Shown one piece after another: positions 17,588 to 25,625 of a stretch of 64,000 bases of DNA (its first letter is position 1; every line of letters begins with the position of its first letter). A program made the position numbers and the translations under genes. The notes under the pieces were generated by a model that was not told where the DNA came from, did not search any database, and saw only the letters and a program-made list of their open reading frames with translations. The stretch spans positions 1-64,000 of the forward strand of contig CBINGZ010000033.1 in NCBI GenBank assembly GCA_966250335.1. Reading direction: 5' to 3'. The stretch comes from OLB7 sp966250335. Its GTDB lineage: Bacteria > Bacteroidota > Ignavibacteria > OLB7.

Positions 17588-17697
17588 ATTCTTCTTTTTC
17601 TCGTGCAACAACGGGGAAGGATGGTGCGCGCCTTCGGCGCTGCGGAAGAATGGGGAGGCGCCCGCGGCTGCACATGGTTCGCCCCTTCGGGGCCGGA
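17588..17697 (-). repeat. REP-like intergenic palindromic repeat, copy A
   Basis: On the minus strand this block reads GCCCCGAAGGGGCGAACCAT, then GCGCCGAAGGCGCGCACCAT and CTTCCCCGTT, two palindromic units each followed by ACCAT. The same arrangement, with most bases conserved, occurs on the plus strand at 60440-60545. It is non-coding; the short open frames across it are by-products of the palindromes. The rest of the 17502-18073 interval upstream of htpG and the VOC gene holds no gene that can be supported. Confidence 0.75.
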
Positions 17698-18073
17698 TGA
17701 ATATCGCAGGCCGGTCCATATACAACGATTCAGGTAAAGCCGCAGCACCCCCTCACAGGGAGATCCCGATACAGCGGTTACCTCCATCGATAGGAATTCC
17801 CCCCCTTCGTTCGCATTTTCGTCGGCCACTGTCGTTCTCTTCCAACGAAGGAAAGATCGCGGCGGGCGGATGTTCAATTCGATCGCGCTATGGGATGATC
17901 CGCGGGATCGGCACACAATCCGAGATGAAGGGAACACCGGTACGGCCGACGAAGAGCTCGCATGACCGGCAGATAGTGCGAAATCGAGGAACAACCCCAA
18001 GGACCGATATGCAACCCGGTACATCGGACCGGCTCCCATAAACGACACGCAACCGGAACAACGGACCGAACTC
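17698..18073. other. Intergenic region upstream of the VOC gene
   Basis: Between the repeat and the VOC start there is no convincing gene. The 370-base stretch has mixed composition. A 205-residue open frame on the minus strand (17888-18505) lies almost wholly antisense to the VOC gene and has no recognisable features. Promoters for the VOC operon are expected here but no perfect -7 box was found. Confidence 0.4.
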
Positions 18074-18508
18074 ATGAACGACACGCAACCGGGAGCAACC
18101 TCCCCGGCGGGACTGCTTCATCATGTTGAGATATATGTCTCCGATCTGGAACGGTCGGCGGCGTTCTGGGGGTGGTTTCTGGAATCGCTCGGGTATTTCC
18201 TCTATCAGCAGTGGGAGGCGGGGCGGAGCTGGAAACTGGGGGATACCTATATCGTCTTCGTCCAGACCGAGGAGCGCTTCCTCGATATCCCCTATCATCG
18301 TTGCAGGACCGGGTTGAACCACCTGGCGTTCCATGCGGCTTCGCGCGATCAGGTAGATAAAATACGAGACGCACTGGTCGAACGCGGCGTCGAGATCCTG
18401 TACCCCGACAGACATCCGGACGCCGGAGACGACTACTACGCCCTCTTCTTCGAGGACCCGGACCGCATCAAGGTTGAACTCGTGGCATGGGAGAATCGAT
18501 CGCAATGA
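18074..18508 (+). CDS. VOC (glyoxalase/dioxygenase-fold) family protein
   Basis: The 144-residue protein contains two beta-alpha-beta-beta-beta modules of the vicinal oxygen chelate fold. GLLHHVEIYVSDLERSAAFW near the N-terminus provides the first metal-ligand histidine, TGLNHLAFHAASRDQVD the second module start, and FEDPDRIKVELVAW the C-terminal Glu ligand strand. VOC proteins include glyoxalases, lyases, dioxygenases and resistance proteins; the substrate is not identifiable. Its stop overlaps the start of a histidine kinase gene (ATGA at 18505-18508), so the two are translationally coupled, which suggests a link between the enzyme and the sensor. Confidence 0.88.
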   Translation: MNDTQPGATSPAGLLHHVEIYVSDLERSAAFWGWFLESLGYFLYQQWEAGRSWKLGDTYIVFVQTEERFLDIPYHRCRTGLNHLAFHAASRDQVDKIRDALVERGVEILYPDRHPDAGDDYYALFFEDPDRIKVELVAWENRSQ

Positions 18509-19704
18509 TCGACGACTCCCACAACGGATCGGATGCCGAGACGCTCCGCCGTCGCAACAGGGAACTGGAGATCCTCAACCGGATCGCCCAGGCTCTGAAC
18601 AGACATGCGGATCTGGACCGGAGCCTTTCGACGGCGCTGGGACAGGTCGCGGAGCTGCTGGGGCTCCACACCGGATGGATCTTCCTGCTGCATGAGGAGA
18701 CCGGCGAGCCCTACCTGGCCGCATCGCAGAACCTCCCCCCCGCCCTGCGGAATTCTCCCCACACCATGACCGGCTCCTGCTACTGCCTGGATACCTTCCG
18801 CGCCGGAGACCTGGGGGGCGCCGCCAACGTGAACGTGGTGCGATGCAGCCGCCTGAAATGGTTCGTGGATGGAACGGACGGCCTCGCCTACCATTCCAGC
18901 ATCCCCCTCTACGCCTACGGCGCGCGGATCGGCGTGCTCAACGTGGCAAGCACCGGCTGGCGCGAACTCTCGCAGGACGATCTTCGGCTCCTCTACACGA
19001 TCGGCGATCTGCTCGGCATCGCCGTCGCAAGGGCCCGCCTCTTCGCCCGCAGCGTCAGGTTCGGCGCCGCCGAGGAACGGAACAGACTGGCGCGCGAAAT
19101 CCACGACACCATCGCGCAGGGACTGGCCGGCATCACCCTGCAGCTCGAGGTGGCGGAGGCGCTCCTTGAAGGAGGCTCCCCCGAACGGGCGAAAGCCTCG
19201 GTCCGCACCGCGCTCGATCTTGCGCGCCACAACCTCGAGGAGGCCCGCCGCTCGGTGCTCGATCTGCGGGCGGCGGTGCTGGAGGGACGCTCGCTCGCCG
19301 AGGCTCTCCGGCTGCACGTGAGCCGCTGGAACGCCTCCGGCAGCGCTCCGGTAGAACTCTCGGTCTCCGATACGTTCCCGCCGATCGACCTGCGGACGGA
19401 ACTTGCCCTCTATCGAATCGCGACCGAAGCGCTCAACAATATCGCGGCACATGCCGACGCCGATTCCGCCCTCCTGACCCTGGAGGCGAGCGATGGAGAG
19501 ATCCGCCTGGTCGTGGCCGACGACGGCCGCGGGTTCGATCCCTTCGCCGTTCCCGCCGAACGACACGGACTGGTCGGCATGCGTGAACGGGCGCATCTGC
19601 TGGGTGGGATCATGGAGATCGCCAGCTCCCCCGGCAAAGGGTGCCGTATCGAGGTCACGGTCCCGGCAGCAGGGATCCCCTCCCCCCATCAACCTCTTTC
19701 ATGA
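18505..19704 (+). CDS. Sensor histidine kinase, GAF plus HisKA_3 (NarL-partner type)
   Basis: The ATG at 18505 gives a 399-residue soluble kinase with no membrane segment. After a short helical start a GAF domain covers about residues 35-175 and carries the cysteine pattern C92-x-C94 and C114 in GSCYCLDTFRAG...VVRCSRL. The HisKA_3 dimerisation helix follows, with phospho-acceptor H200 in LAREIHDTIAQGLAG, and the HATPase_c domain contains the N-box ALNNIAAHA, DDGRGFD and a HGLVGMRERA motif. This is the class that pairs with NarL/LuxR regulators, and such a regulator follows with an ATGA overlap. The cysteine cluster could sense redox state, NO or bind a metal; that is inference. Confidence 0.92.
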   Translation: MIDDSHNGSDAETLRRRNRELEILNRIAQALNRHADLDRSLSTALGQVAELLGLHTGWIFLLHEETGEPYLAASQNLPPALRNSPHTMTGSCYCLDTFRAGDLGGAANVNVVRCSRLKWFVDGTDGLAYHSSIPLYAYGARIGVLNVASTGWRELSQDDLRLLYTIGDLLGIAVARARLFARSVRFGAAEERNRLAREIHDTIAQGLAGITLQLEVAEALLEGGSPERAKASVRTALDLARHNLEEARRSVLDLRAAVLEGRSLAEALRLHVSRWNASGSAPVELSVSDTFPPIDLRTELALYRIATEALNNIAAHADADSALLTLEASDGEIRLVVADDGRGFDPFAVPAERHGLVGMRERAHLLGGIMEIASSPGKGCRIEVTVPAAGIPSPHQPLS

Positions 19705-20339
19705 ACAGGCCGATACGCATACTGGTGGCCGACGACCATCCCATCGTCCGGGAAGGTCTTGTTGCGATATTGGGGACACAACCCGATCTCCTGGTCGTGG
19801 CCGAAGCGGCCGACGGTCTCGCCGCCGCCGAACTGGAGGCCGAGCTCACCCCCGACGTGATCCTCCTCGATCTGGAGATGCCGCGTCTGGACGGACTCGG
19901 CGCGCTCCGCCTGATCCGCGAGCGCAACCCGGAGGCGAAGGCGATCATCTTCACGGTCTTCGACACCGACGAACGGATCGTGGAGGCAATCCGTGGAGGA
20001 GCGCGGGGATATCTGCTGAAAGGATCGCCACGCGATGAGATCTTCCAGGCCGTCCGCACAGTCCACCAGGGAGGTTCGCTGCTGCAACCGACCGTAGCCT
20101 CCAGCGTGCTCCGCTATATCTCCGGCGAATCGCGTCGCGATCCTCTCACTCTCACCCCACGCGAGCTGGAGGTCCTGCGCCTTCTGGCAACAGGACGCAC
20201 CAACCGCGACATCGCCGACGAACTCACCATCTCCGAACGCACGGCAAAGTTCCACGTCAGCGCCATCCTCGGCAAACTGGGCGCCGCCAACCGCACCGAA
20301 GCCGTAGCCATCGCCACCAAGAACTCTCTCCTCCCCTAA
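19701..20339 (+). CDS. NarL/LuxR-family response regulator
   Basis: The 212-residue regulator starts at the ATG at 19701, which overlaps the kinase stop. The receiver shows D11/D12 in VADDHPIV, phospho-acceptor D57 in VILLDLEMPRLDGL, and the conserved Thr and Lys near TVFDTD and YLLKGS. The C-terminal LuxR-type helix-turn-helix (LTPRELEVLRLLATGRTNRDIADELTISERTAKFH) lies at about residues 147-181. It is expected to be phosphorylated by the kinase encoded just upstream and to bind promoter DNA as a dimer. Target genes are unknown; the coupled VOC gene and the downstream region are the first candidates. Confidence 0.95.
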   Translation: MNRPIRILVADDHPIVREGLVAILGTQPDLLVVAEAADGLAAAELEAELTPDVILLDLEMPRLDGLGALRLIRERNPEAKAIIFTVFDTDERIVEAIRGGARGYLLKGSPRDEIFQAVRTVHQGGSLLQPTVASSVLRYISGESRRDPLTLTPRELEVLRLLATGRTNRDIADELTISERTAKFHVSAILGKLGAANRTEAVAIATKNSLLP

Positions 20340-20586
20340 CCTCACTTCTTTCTTCTTTCTTCTCTCTTTTTCTTCTCTCTGTGTCCTCTGTGACTCCCTG
20401 TTTATTTCTCCCCCCATCACATCACCCCACCCTCCCGTCCTTTCGTACAGGCTCCCCCCCTGTCCCATCGCCTGATGCCCCCCCTTCTCCACTCCCCTAG
20501 TTTCGTACCGATTCAAACCGCGAAGGTTCCCCCCTCCGCGCCCGAAGCGATATACCAACCAAAACAGAGCTCATAGAGGAACGAAG
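20340..20586. other. Pyrimidine-rich intergenic region
   Basis: The segment 20341-20395 is nearly pure C/T on the plus strand (runs of TTTCTTC and TCTCTTTTTC) followed by CTCTGTGTCCTCTGTGACTC and then long C-runs up to about 20500. No gene is visible. TAGTTTCG at 20498-20505 is one base from a -7 box and may serve the SDR gene. Confidence 0.5.
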
Positions 20587-21300
20587 ATGAACCGCAACGA
20601 ACAAAGCACAGCACTCATCACCGGCGCATCAAGAGGCCTGGGCCTGGCGCTGGCAACCGCGCTGGCCGAGAGAGGATGGAACCTGGTGATCGACGCGCGA
20701 GGGAGGGAGGGACTCGACACGGCCGCCGACTCTCTCGCCCGCCTCACCGACGTCCGCGCCATCCCCGGCGACATCCTCGACCCCGCGCACAGAAACGAAC
20801 TTGCCGACGCCGCCCGCTGGTTCGGAGGACTCGACCTCATCGTCAACAACGCAGGCATCCTCGGCCCCAGCCCGCAGCCCCCCCTCTTCGACTACCCGAT
20901 CGACGTACTCGAAGAGGTCTTCCGGATCAACACGATAGCTCCCCTCGCGCTCCTCCAGGAACTGCGGCCGGTCATGAAGGAGGGGATCAGGATCATCAAC
21001 ATCACAAGCGACGCCGGAGTGGAGCCGTATCCGGGCTGGGGAGGCTACGGCGCCAGCAAGGCCGCGCTGGAGCAGCTTTCAGCGATTCTCGCCGCAGAGA
21101 ATCCTCGCCTTGCGATCTACTGGGTCGACCCCGGCGACATGCGGACGCAGATGCACCAGGAGGCCTTCCCCGACGAGGATATCTCCGACCGTCCCCTCCC
21201 GGAGGCAGGCATCCCCCGTCTGCTGGCGCTGATCGACAGGAATCTGCCGAGCGGACGCTACCGCGCCGGCGCCGTCCCGGAAGGTCAGGAGGCGATATGA
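20587..21300 (+). CDS. Short-chain dehydrogenase/reductase
   Basis: The 237-residue Rossmann-fold oxidoreductase has the classical SDR motifs: TGASRGLG cofactor loop at residues 12-19, NNAG at 87-90, and the catalytic S141, Y154 and K158 (YGASK). The loop after the second strand (DARGREGL) suits NADP(H), though this is weak evidence. A purine-rich GAGGAACG element lies about ten bases before the ATG. Its stop overlaps the queA start (ATGA at 21297), so the two genes are coupled. No substrate can be named; carbonyl reduction of a small metabolite is likely. Confidence 0.92.
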   Translation: MNRNEQSTALITGASRGLGLALATALAERGWNLVIDARGREGLDTAADSLARLTDVRAIPGDILDPAHRNELADAARWFGGLDLIVNNAGILGPSPQPPLFDYPIDVLEEVFRINTIAPLALLQELRPVMKEGIRIINITSDAGVEPYPGWGGYGASKAALEQLSAILAAENPRLAIYWVDPGDMRTQMHQEAFPDEDISDRPLPEAGIPRLLALIDRNLPSGRYRAGAVPEGQEAI

Positions 21301-22439
21301 TCGCCGCGCTCGAAACAGCAGACCACGATATGATAGAGACCGCTCCCGTGGAGCCGCTCGATTTCACCCTCCCCCCCGAACTGGAGGCGAACGCTCCACC
21401 GGAGGAGCGGGGAACGACGAGAGACGGCGTCAGGCTGATGGTCTCCCGCGTCTCCACCGGAAAGGTCGGCCATACGATCTTCTCCGATCTTCCGGAGATC
21501 CTCGACCCTGGCGATCTGCTGCTGATCAACACCAGCGGCACGCTCAATGCCTCCCTCCCGGCGATCGGTGAGGAGGGACTCCGGCTGGCGCTTCATCTCT
21601 CCACGCGTCTCCGTTCCGGGCTCTGGATCGTGGAACTGCGCCGCCCGGCCGAGCGCGGGACAGCCCCCTTCCTGAGCGCCCGGCAGGGAGAACGCATATC
21701 GCTTCCCGATGGAGGATCGGTCACGCTCGTCGCCCCGCACGGCGGCCCGGCCGGGACCGCGTTCGAAGGAGGGAGCAAGAACGCCGCAAGCGGACCTGAA
21801 GATGGAACAAGGCTCTGGAGCGCCGCGCTGGAACTGCCTGCGCCGCTCGACTCCTATCTGGCCGAGCACGGATCTCCTATCCGATACCGATATGTCGAGA
21901 AGAGCTGGCCCCTTTCGTACTACCGGACCGTCTATGCGACGGAGGATGGAAGCGCCGAGATGCCCTCCGCCGGCCGCCCGTTCACCTTCGAGCTGATCAC
22001 CAGGCTCGCGGCGCGCGGGATCGTCGTCGCTCCGGTGCTGCTCCACACGGGAGTCGCCAGCCAGGAGTCGCACGAGCCGCCGTACGAGGAATTCTATCGT
22101 GTCACGAAGGAGACGGCGCGACTCGTCAACATGACGCGACGGGCCGGACGGAGGGTCATCGCCGTCGGGACCACAGCCGTACGCGCAATCGAGACGCTCG
22201 CCGATGAGCGGGGGATCGTCCACCCCGGAGAGGGATGGACCGATCTGGTCGTCACGCCGGAACGGGGGATACGCGCCGTCGATGGGATCATCACGGGACT
22301 GCATGAGCCGAAGGCGTCGCATCTGTCGATGCTGGAGGCGTTCGCCGGCCGCGCCCATCTTCGGCAGGCCTACCGCAGCGCGCTTGCCGAAAGGTACCTC
22401 TGGCACGAGTTCGGCGATTCGCACCTGATTCTTCCCTGA
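21297..22439 (+). CDS. queA: S-adenosylmethionine:tRNA ribosyltransferase-isomerase (divergent QueA)
   Basis: The 380-residue protein belongs to the QueA family, which transfers and isomerises the ribose of SAM onto preQ1-modified tRNA to form epoxyqueuosine. The N-terminal LDFTLPPELEANAPPEERG, LLLINTSGTLNASL, the RYVEK...YYRTVYA region, and the C-terminal GTTAVRAIETLA and TDLVVTPERGIRAVDGIITGLHEPKASHLSML motifs are all family marks. The N-terminus differs from E. coli QueA (RDGVRLMVSR instead of the usual SRLL phrase), as in a known divergent branch. The start at 21297 overlaps the SDR stop; an ATG at 21330 is an alternative. tgt is not nearby. Confidence 0.88.
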   Translation: MIAALETADHDMIETAPVEPLDFTLPPELEANAPPEERGTTRDGVRLMVSRVSTGKVGHTIFSDLPEILDPGDLLLINTSGTLNASLPAIGEEGLRLALHLSTRLRSGLWIVELRRPAERGTAPFLSARQGERISLPDGGSVTLVAPHGGPAGTAFEGGSKNAASGPEDGTRLWSAALELPAPLDSYLAEHGSPIRYRYVEKSWPLSYYRTVYATEDGSAEMPSAGRPFTFELITRLAARGIVVAPVLLHTGVASQESHEPPYEEFYRVTKETARLVNMTRRAGRRVIAVGTTAVRAIETLADERGIVHPGEGWTDLVVTPERGIRAVDGIITGLHEPKASHLSMLEAFAGRAHLRQAYRSALAERYLWHEFGDSHLILP

Positions 22440-22498
22440 GAGGGACAGCGCTCCAATCGGATCGCTCTACGATTTTCATCACACCGCCACGACGAAAC

Positions 22499-22529
22499 GA
22501 GGGCGGGCCGCCGTATGGCGCCCGCCCTC
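22499..22529 (+). terminator. Hairpin after queA
   Basis: GAGGGCGGGC at 22499-22508 pairs with GCCCGCCCTC at 22520-22529, 60 bases after the queA stop. The T-rich tail is poor (GCGGCGTTCC), so termination efficiency is uncertain. Confidence 0.5.
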
Positions 22530-22636
22530 GCGGCGTTCCAGCTTTTCACGATGCCCGCAGATCGCCGTTAAACTCGAAAGGCCTGCAGTGTCACAGAGGG
22601 AAACAACATGTTCGGAATCGCGGCTCCGGGGCGCCG

Positions 22637-22644
22637 TATCTTGG
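22637..22644 (+). promoter_or_regulatory. Candidate -7 box of the beta-barrel island
   Basis: TATCTTGG differs by one base from TAnnTTTG and lies about 57 bases before the start at 22701. The identical octamer occurs ahead of rlpA at 61940. Confidence 0.4.
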
Positions 22645-22700
22645 CAGGCTGGGGATGTCCGATTCCATCTCCCATTCATTTCCGTTTCCATCAAACCGAT

Positions 22701-23255
22701 ATGCGATCCTTCATACTTCTTCCCGTACTCCTTCTTCTTGCGACCTTTTCATCGTTCGCCCAGATCGGCGACGCGCCTCTCCCACGCGGGCCGGAACCGC
22801 GGAACCTTTCGATGATGATCGACCCGTTCTATCTTATCGAGCCTGTTCTCAAGGTCACGGGAGAATATCGCGCTGATGACGATATGGGCTTTGCCGGCAT
22901 GGTCGCCATCGGCGACATCGAAGGGTCATCCGCATATATGGCCGGGGTCCAGCTCTCCTACTACCTTCTGGGTGATTTCAGGCACGGCATGCAGCTCGGC
23001 GGAGAACTCCTCTACGCCCATGTCGGCGACGAATCGGTGACGTCCGATATCAGCGGCTGGGGGAACGGCGTCGCGATCGGTCCTTATATCGGATATAAAT
23101 ATATCTTCGACTTCGGCTTCACCCTGAACCTGCAAGGGGGACTCAACTACAATTTCATCAAGGTGAAGGTGGAGGATAACAGCGGCCAGTCCGCCTCCGG
23201 TTCAGGGAGCGGACTCGGAGCCATCGCAAACGTCAACGTCGGCTGGTCGTTCTGA
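22701..23255 (+). CDS. Small secreted beta-barrel protein, paralogue 1
   Basis: The 184-residue protein begins MRSFILLPVLLLLATFSSFAQ, a clear signal peptide, so the ATG at 22701 is preferred over a frame extending upstream to 22608. The mature part alternates hydrophobic and polar residues in short strands and ends NVNVGWSF with a terminal phenylalanine, as in outer-membrane barrels. It is closely related in plan to the next gene: IEPVLKVTGEYRADDDMGFA, LSYYLLGDFRHGMQLGGELLYA and FGFTLNLQGG all have counterparts there. No known family was recognised. The pair probably arose by tandem duplication and is likely co-transcribed (20 bases apart). Confidence 0.78.
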   Translation: MRSFILLPVLLLLATFSSFAQIGDAPLPRGPEPRNLSMMIDPFYLIEPVLKVTGEYRADDDMGFAGMVAIGDIEGSSAYMAGVQLSYYLLGDFRHGMQLGGELLYAHVGDESVTSDISGWGNGVAIGPYIGYKYIFDFGFTLNLQGGLNYNFIKVKVEDNSGQSASGSGSGLGAIANVNVGWSF

Positions 23256-23275
23256 TCGCCACATCCTTCCCGACA

Positions 23276-23833
23276 ATGAAATATATTCGCTACGCGATAT
23301 TACCCGCGCTCTTCATCGGGGCGACGTTAAGCTCCACGGCCCAGACCGACGGAACCGGAGAGAGCTCACGGACCCATGCGGTCTCGGTAACCCTTTCCAC
23401 GATTCCGCTGATCGAGCCGGTCGTTCAGGTCACGGCCGAATGGAACGTTCACGAGGATATCGGCTTCGCCGCCTACCTGGGGGCCGGAGGTGACGGAGGC
23501 CCGGCCGTCGGCGCCGGGGTTCAGGTCGCATGGTATCTTCTGGGAGATTTCGATCACGGCCTCCAGATCGGCGGCGATCTCCTCTACGCGTTCGTCGATC
23601 GGAATTCGATCACCGACACCTATGAAGGGGAAAAGAGTATCGGGGTGGGACCATTCGTCGGCTACAAGCTGATCCTCCCGTTCGGCTTTACCCTCAACCT
23701 TCAGGGAGGGGCACGGTTCACCATCTCGAAGGATCATATCGAGGAGATTATCGGCCGCACACTCTACTCCTACTACCATTACGGAGAGGAGATCCTGCCG
23801 ATCGTGAACGTGAACGTCGGCTGGTCGTTCTGA
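23276..23833 (+). CDS. Small secreted beta-barrel protein, paralogue 2
   Basis: The 185-residue protein has a signal peptide ending near SSTAQ, then strands that mirror those of the preceding gene: IEPVVQVTAEWNVHEDIGFA, VAWYLLGDFDHGLQIGGDLLYA, FGFTLNLQGG and the identical C-terminal end VNVNVGWSF. This places it in the outer membrane as a small barrel of perhaps eight strands. The function is unknown. The gene starts 20 bases after paralogue 1 without its own visible promoter. Confidence 0.78.
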   Translation: MKYIRYAILPALFIGATLSSTAQTDGTGESSRTHAVSVTLSTIPLIEPVVQVTAEWNVHEDIGFAAYLGAGGDGGPAVGAGVQVAWYLLGDFDHGLQIGGDLLYAFVDRNSITDTYEGEKSIGVGPFVGYKLILPFGFTLNLQGGARFTISKDHIEEIIGRTLYSYYHYGEEILPIVNVNVGWSF

Positions 23834-23956
23834 ATTCCGGCACGAAATGTGTCATGTTACGGTCAATAGAATTGTCCTATCTCCGATCCGGAGCGAACAT
23901 CCGCGCGCACGGATCGCAACCGACATAGCAGATCACTAACATCCGGACTCTGTACG

Positions 23957-24607
23957 ATGAAGCACTTCGGATATGCGCTCTGTCTGCTTCTTCCGCCGGC
24001 GCTCCTGCCGTGTACGGCGTGGAGCCAGGAGGTCGGCTTCGGCCTCCGACTGGGATGGAACTCCGCCTCCGCGAAGGTCGACCCGGAACTGTCGCTCGAC
24101 GCCCGACCCGGCATGCTGGTAGGGGCGCTCGTCAACACATCGTTCATAACGGGACTCGGCGCCCAGGCGGAGGTCCGCTACGCGCAACGGGGCTCACGCT
24201 TCGCGTTCCCCAGCCCTCTGGGGCTGATCCGCGGGACGTACGATCTCGATTTCATCCAGTTCCCGCTGCTCCTCCGGGGCTCGTACGGCGGGGAGGCGGA
24301 CCCGGTGCGCGCCTATGCCGTGGCGGGCCCGACGGTCGGTCTTCTCTTCTCGGCGCACGCCTCGGGAACGATCGGCGGGATGGATACCTCGGCGGCGATC
24401 CTCGACAACTTCAAGTCGACCGAGGTCTCGCTGGAGCTGGGGGGCGGAACGGAGTTCACCCTCTCCCCCACGATCTCGTTCGCCGTGGATGCGCGGGTCG
24501 CGCTCGGGATGACCGACATCATCGAAACCAGCAACTTCGGGATCGTCGTGAACGAAATGAGGCTGAACGACATTCAGATTAATGCGGCGGTGATCTTCAG
24601 GCTGTAA
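23957..24607 (+). CDS. Outer-membrane beta-barrel domain protein (PorT-like)
   Basis: The 216-residue protein has a signal peptide (YALCLLLPPALLPCTAWSQ) and then a pattern of the outer-membrane beta-barrel family common in Bacteroidota: EVGFGLRLGWNSA, a loop mentioning the early family phrase AEVRYAQRGSRF, LDFIQFPLLLRGSYG, and a last strand QINAAVIFRL. The phrase YDLDFIQFPLLLRG matches the IDFIEIPLLLKY motif of PorT-type proteins. PorT itself is a T9SS component, but the family is broad and the assignment to T9SS is not claimed. It is related in plan to the next gene. Confidence 0.78.
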   Translation: MKHFGYALCLLLPPALLPCTAWSQEVGFGLRLGWNSASAKVDPELSLDARPGMLVGALVNTSFITGLGAQAEVRYAQRGSRFAFPSPLGLIRGTYDLDFIQFPLLLRGSYGGEADPVRAYAVAGPTVGLLFSAHASGTIGGMDTSAAILDNFKSTEVSLELGGGTEFTLSPTISFAVDARVALGMTDIIETSNFGIVVNEMRLNDIQINAAVIFRL

Positions 24608-24715
24608 TCCGGCCGAGGGCTATATTCGCGCCGCCGCTCGCCCCCCGTCCGGAGCTTCCGGCCGGGAGGAGCGTCATGAACAACCAAACCTTGTGAAGAG
24701 AAAAGGAATATCTAT

Positions 24716-25375
24716 ATGAATCCGATACGTACGCTCATGCCGGCGATGGCGGCCCTGACCCTGGCCGGATCGGCCCTCCACGCCGACGCCCAGACGATCA
24801 GTGCCGGTGTCTACGGCGGCGCGAACATCGCACGGGCCGCGACCGATGCCGACGCAACCGAAGAGAGCCGGACCGGCCTGGTCGTCGGCGCCGCCTTCGA
24901 GGTCTCGCTCATCTCCCCCCTCACCTTCCGTGCCGAGGCGCAGTACGTCCAGAAGGGAGGGAAGCTCGAATACACCTCGACGACCTCGACTCCGACGGTC
25001 ACCACCGACTACACGCTGAACTATCTCGATATTCCGATCAATCTCAAGCTCGACCTGGGAAGCGATGAAATGCCCCTCTACCTCTTCGCCGGAACGACCG
25101 TGGGGACGCTCCTTACGGCCGTCGCGAACGAGACGGTCGAGAACGAGCCGGGACATGAGCACGACATCAAGAGCCAGTTCAATTCGGTCGATCTCTCGCT
25201 CGATCTGGGGGGAGGGATCGGCTACCAGATTATCCCGCATATCGACCTGATCGCCGATCTCCGCTACTCGATGGGACTGACCGACATCGCGAAGGAGGAG
25301 AACCAGCTTCTCTCCGCCGACTCCTGGAAGACACGGAACATCAAGATCGTGGTAGGGATGTATCTGGGGCTGTAG
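24716..25375 (+). CDS. Outer-membrane beta-barrel domain protein
   Basis: The 219-residue protein has a signal peptide ending near LHADAQ and the same plan as the previous gene: ISAGVYGGANIA as first strand, RAEAQYVQKGGKLEY, LNYLDIPINLKLDLG (the counterpart of DFIQFPLLLRG), LSLDLGGGIGYQI and a final IKIVVGMYLGL. It is a member of the small barrel family with Tyr/Leu-rich strands ending in an aromatic-leucine pattern. The near -7 box TATATTCG lies about 95 bases upstream. It ends the four-gene barrel island and is followed by a very strong terminator. Function unknown. Confidence 0.78.
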   Translation: MNPIRTLMPAMAALTLAGSALHADAQTISAGVYGGANIARAATDADATEESRTGLVVGAAFEVSLISPLTFRAEAQYVQKGGKLEYTSTTSTPTVTTDYTLNYLDIPINLKLDLGSDEMPLYLFAGTTVGTLLTAVANETVENEPGHEHDIKSQFNSVDLSLDLGGGIGYQIIPHIDLIADLRYSMGLTDIAKEENQLLSADSWKTRNIKIVVGMYLGL

Positions 25376-25409
25376 AACCGGTTCCCGAACGCATAGGCCC
25401 GATAACAAC

Positions 25410-25440
25410 GAAGGAGACCACTGTAGCAGTGGTCTCCTTC
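25410..25440. terminator. Strong bidirectional intrinsic terminator
   Basis: GAAGGAGACCACTG at 25410-25423 pairs without mismatch with CAGTGGTCTCCTTC at 25427-25440, loop TAG. The plus-strand tail is CGTTTTC and the minus-strand tail GTTGTTATC. It ends the barrel island on the plus strand and could end a minus-strand transcript from 25620. Confidence 0.88.
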
Positions 25441-25444
25441 CGTT

Positions 25445-25620
25445 TTCGGCGGCCTCTCCTCCTCAAGATGAGCCACCTTATCCTGTACCGAACATTCTAT
25501 GACATTGCGACAGATTCCCTTACCGAGGAGTGCGAAGAGAACCTGTGGCCACGAGACAGCCTCGTGGAACGGAGTAGTCAGCGGTTTGGTTAGCGGAGCG
25601 TATCGGTCCGACCGTTACGC
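25445..25620 (-). ncRNA. Candidate structured small RNA of unknown family
   Basis: The interval has no credible open frame but on the minus strand it has the layout of an RNA gene: an exact TAnnTTTG box (25626-25633), then a compact hairpin GCGTA-A-CGGTC/GACCG-A-TACGC at about 25618-25596, a second hairpin CCACGAG/CTCGTGG with loop GCTGT, a third possible stem ACAGGTTC/GAATCTGT, and finally the strong hairpin at 25410-25440 as terminator. The transcript would be roughly 180-210 bases. It does not show the tmRNA, RNase P, SRP or cobalamin-riboswitch cores that I could look for. It might also be the 3' region of the rnr message, which ends at 25691. Confidence 0.4.
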
Positions 25621-25625
25621 TTCTG

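Noticed and set aside
17498..17725. Small open frame across repeat copy A
   Set aside because: Peptides of this kind are translated palindromic repeats; the same words appear in copy B in a different frame context.
17888..18505. Minus-strand open frame of 205 codons
   Set aside because: It overlaps the VOC gene on the opposite strand almost entirely and shows no recognisable motif.
25445..25620. Cobalamin riboswitch or tmRNA in the rnr downstream region
   Set aside because: The conserved core of neither class could be found; only unspecific hairpins are present, so it is listed as an unknown RNA.
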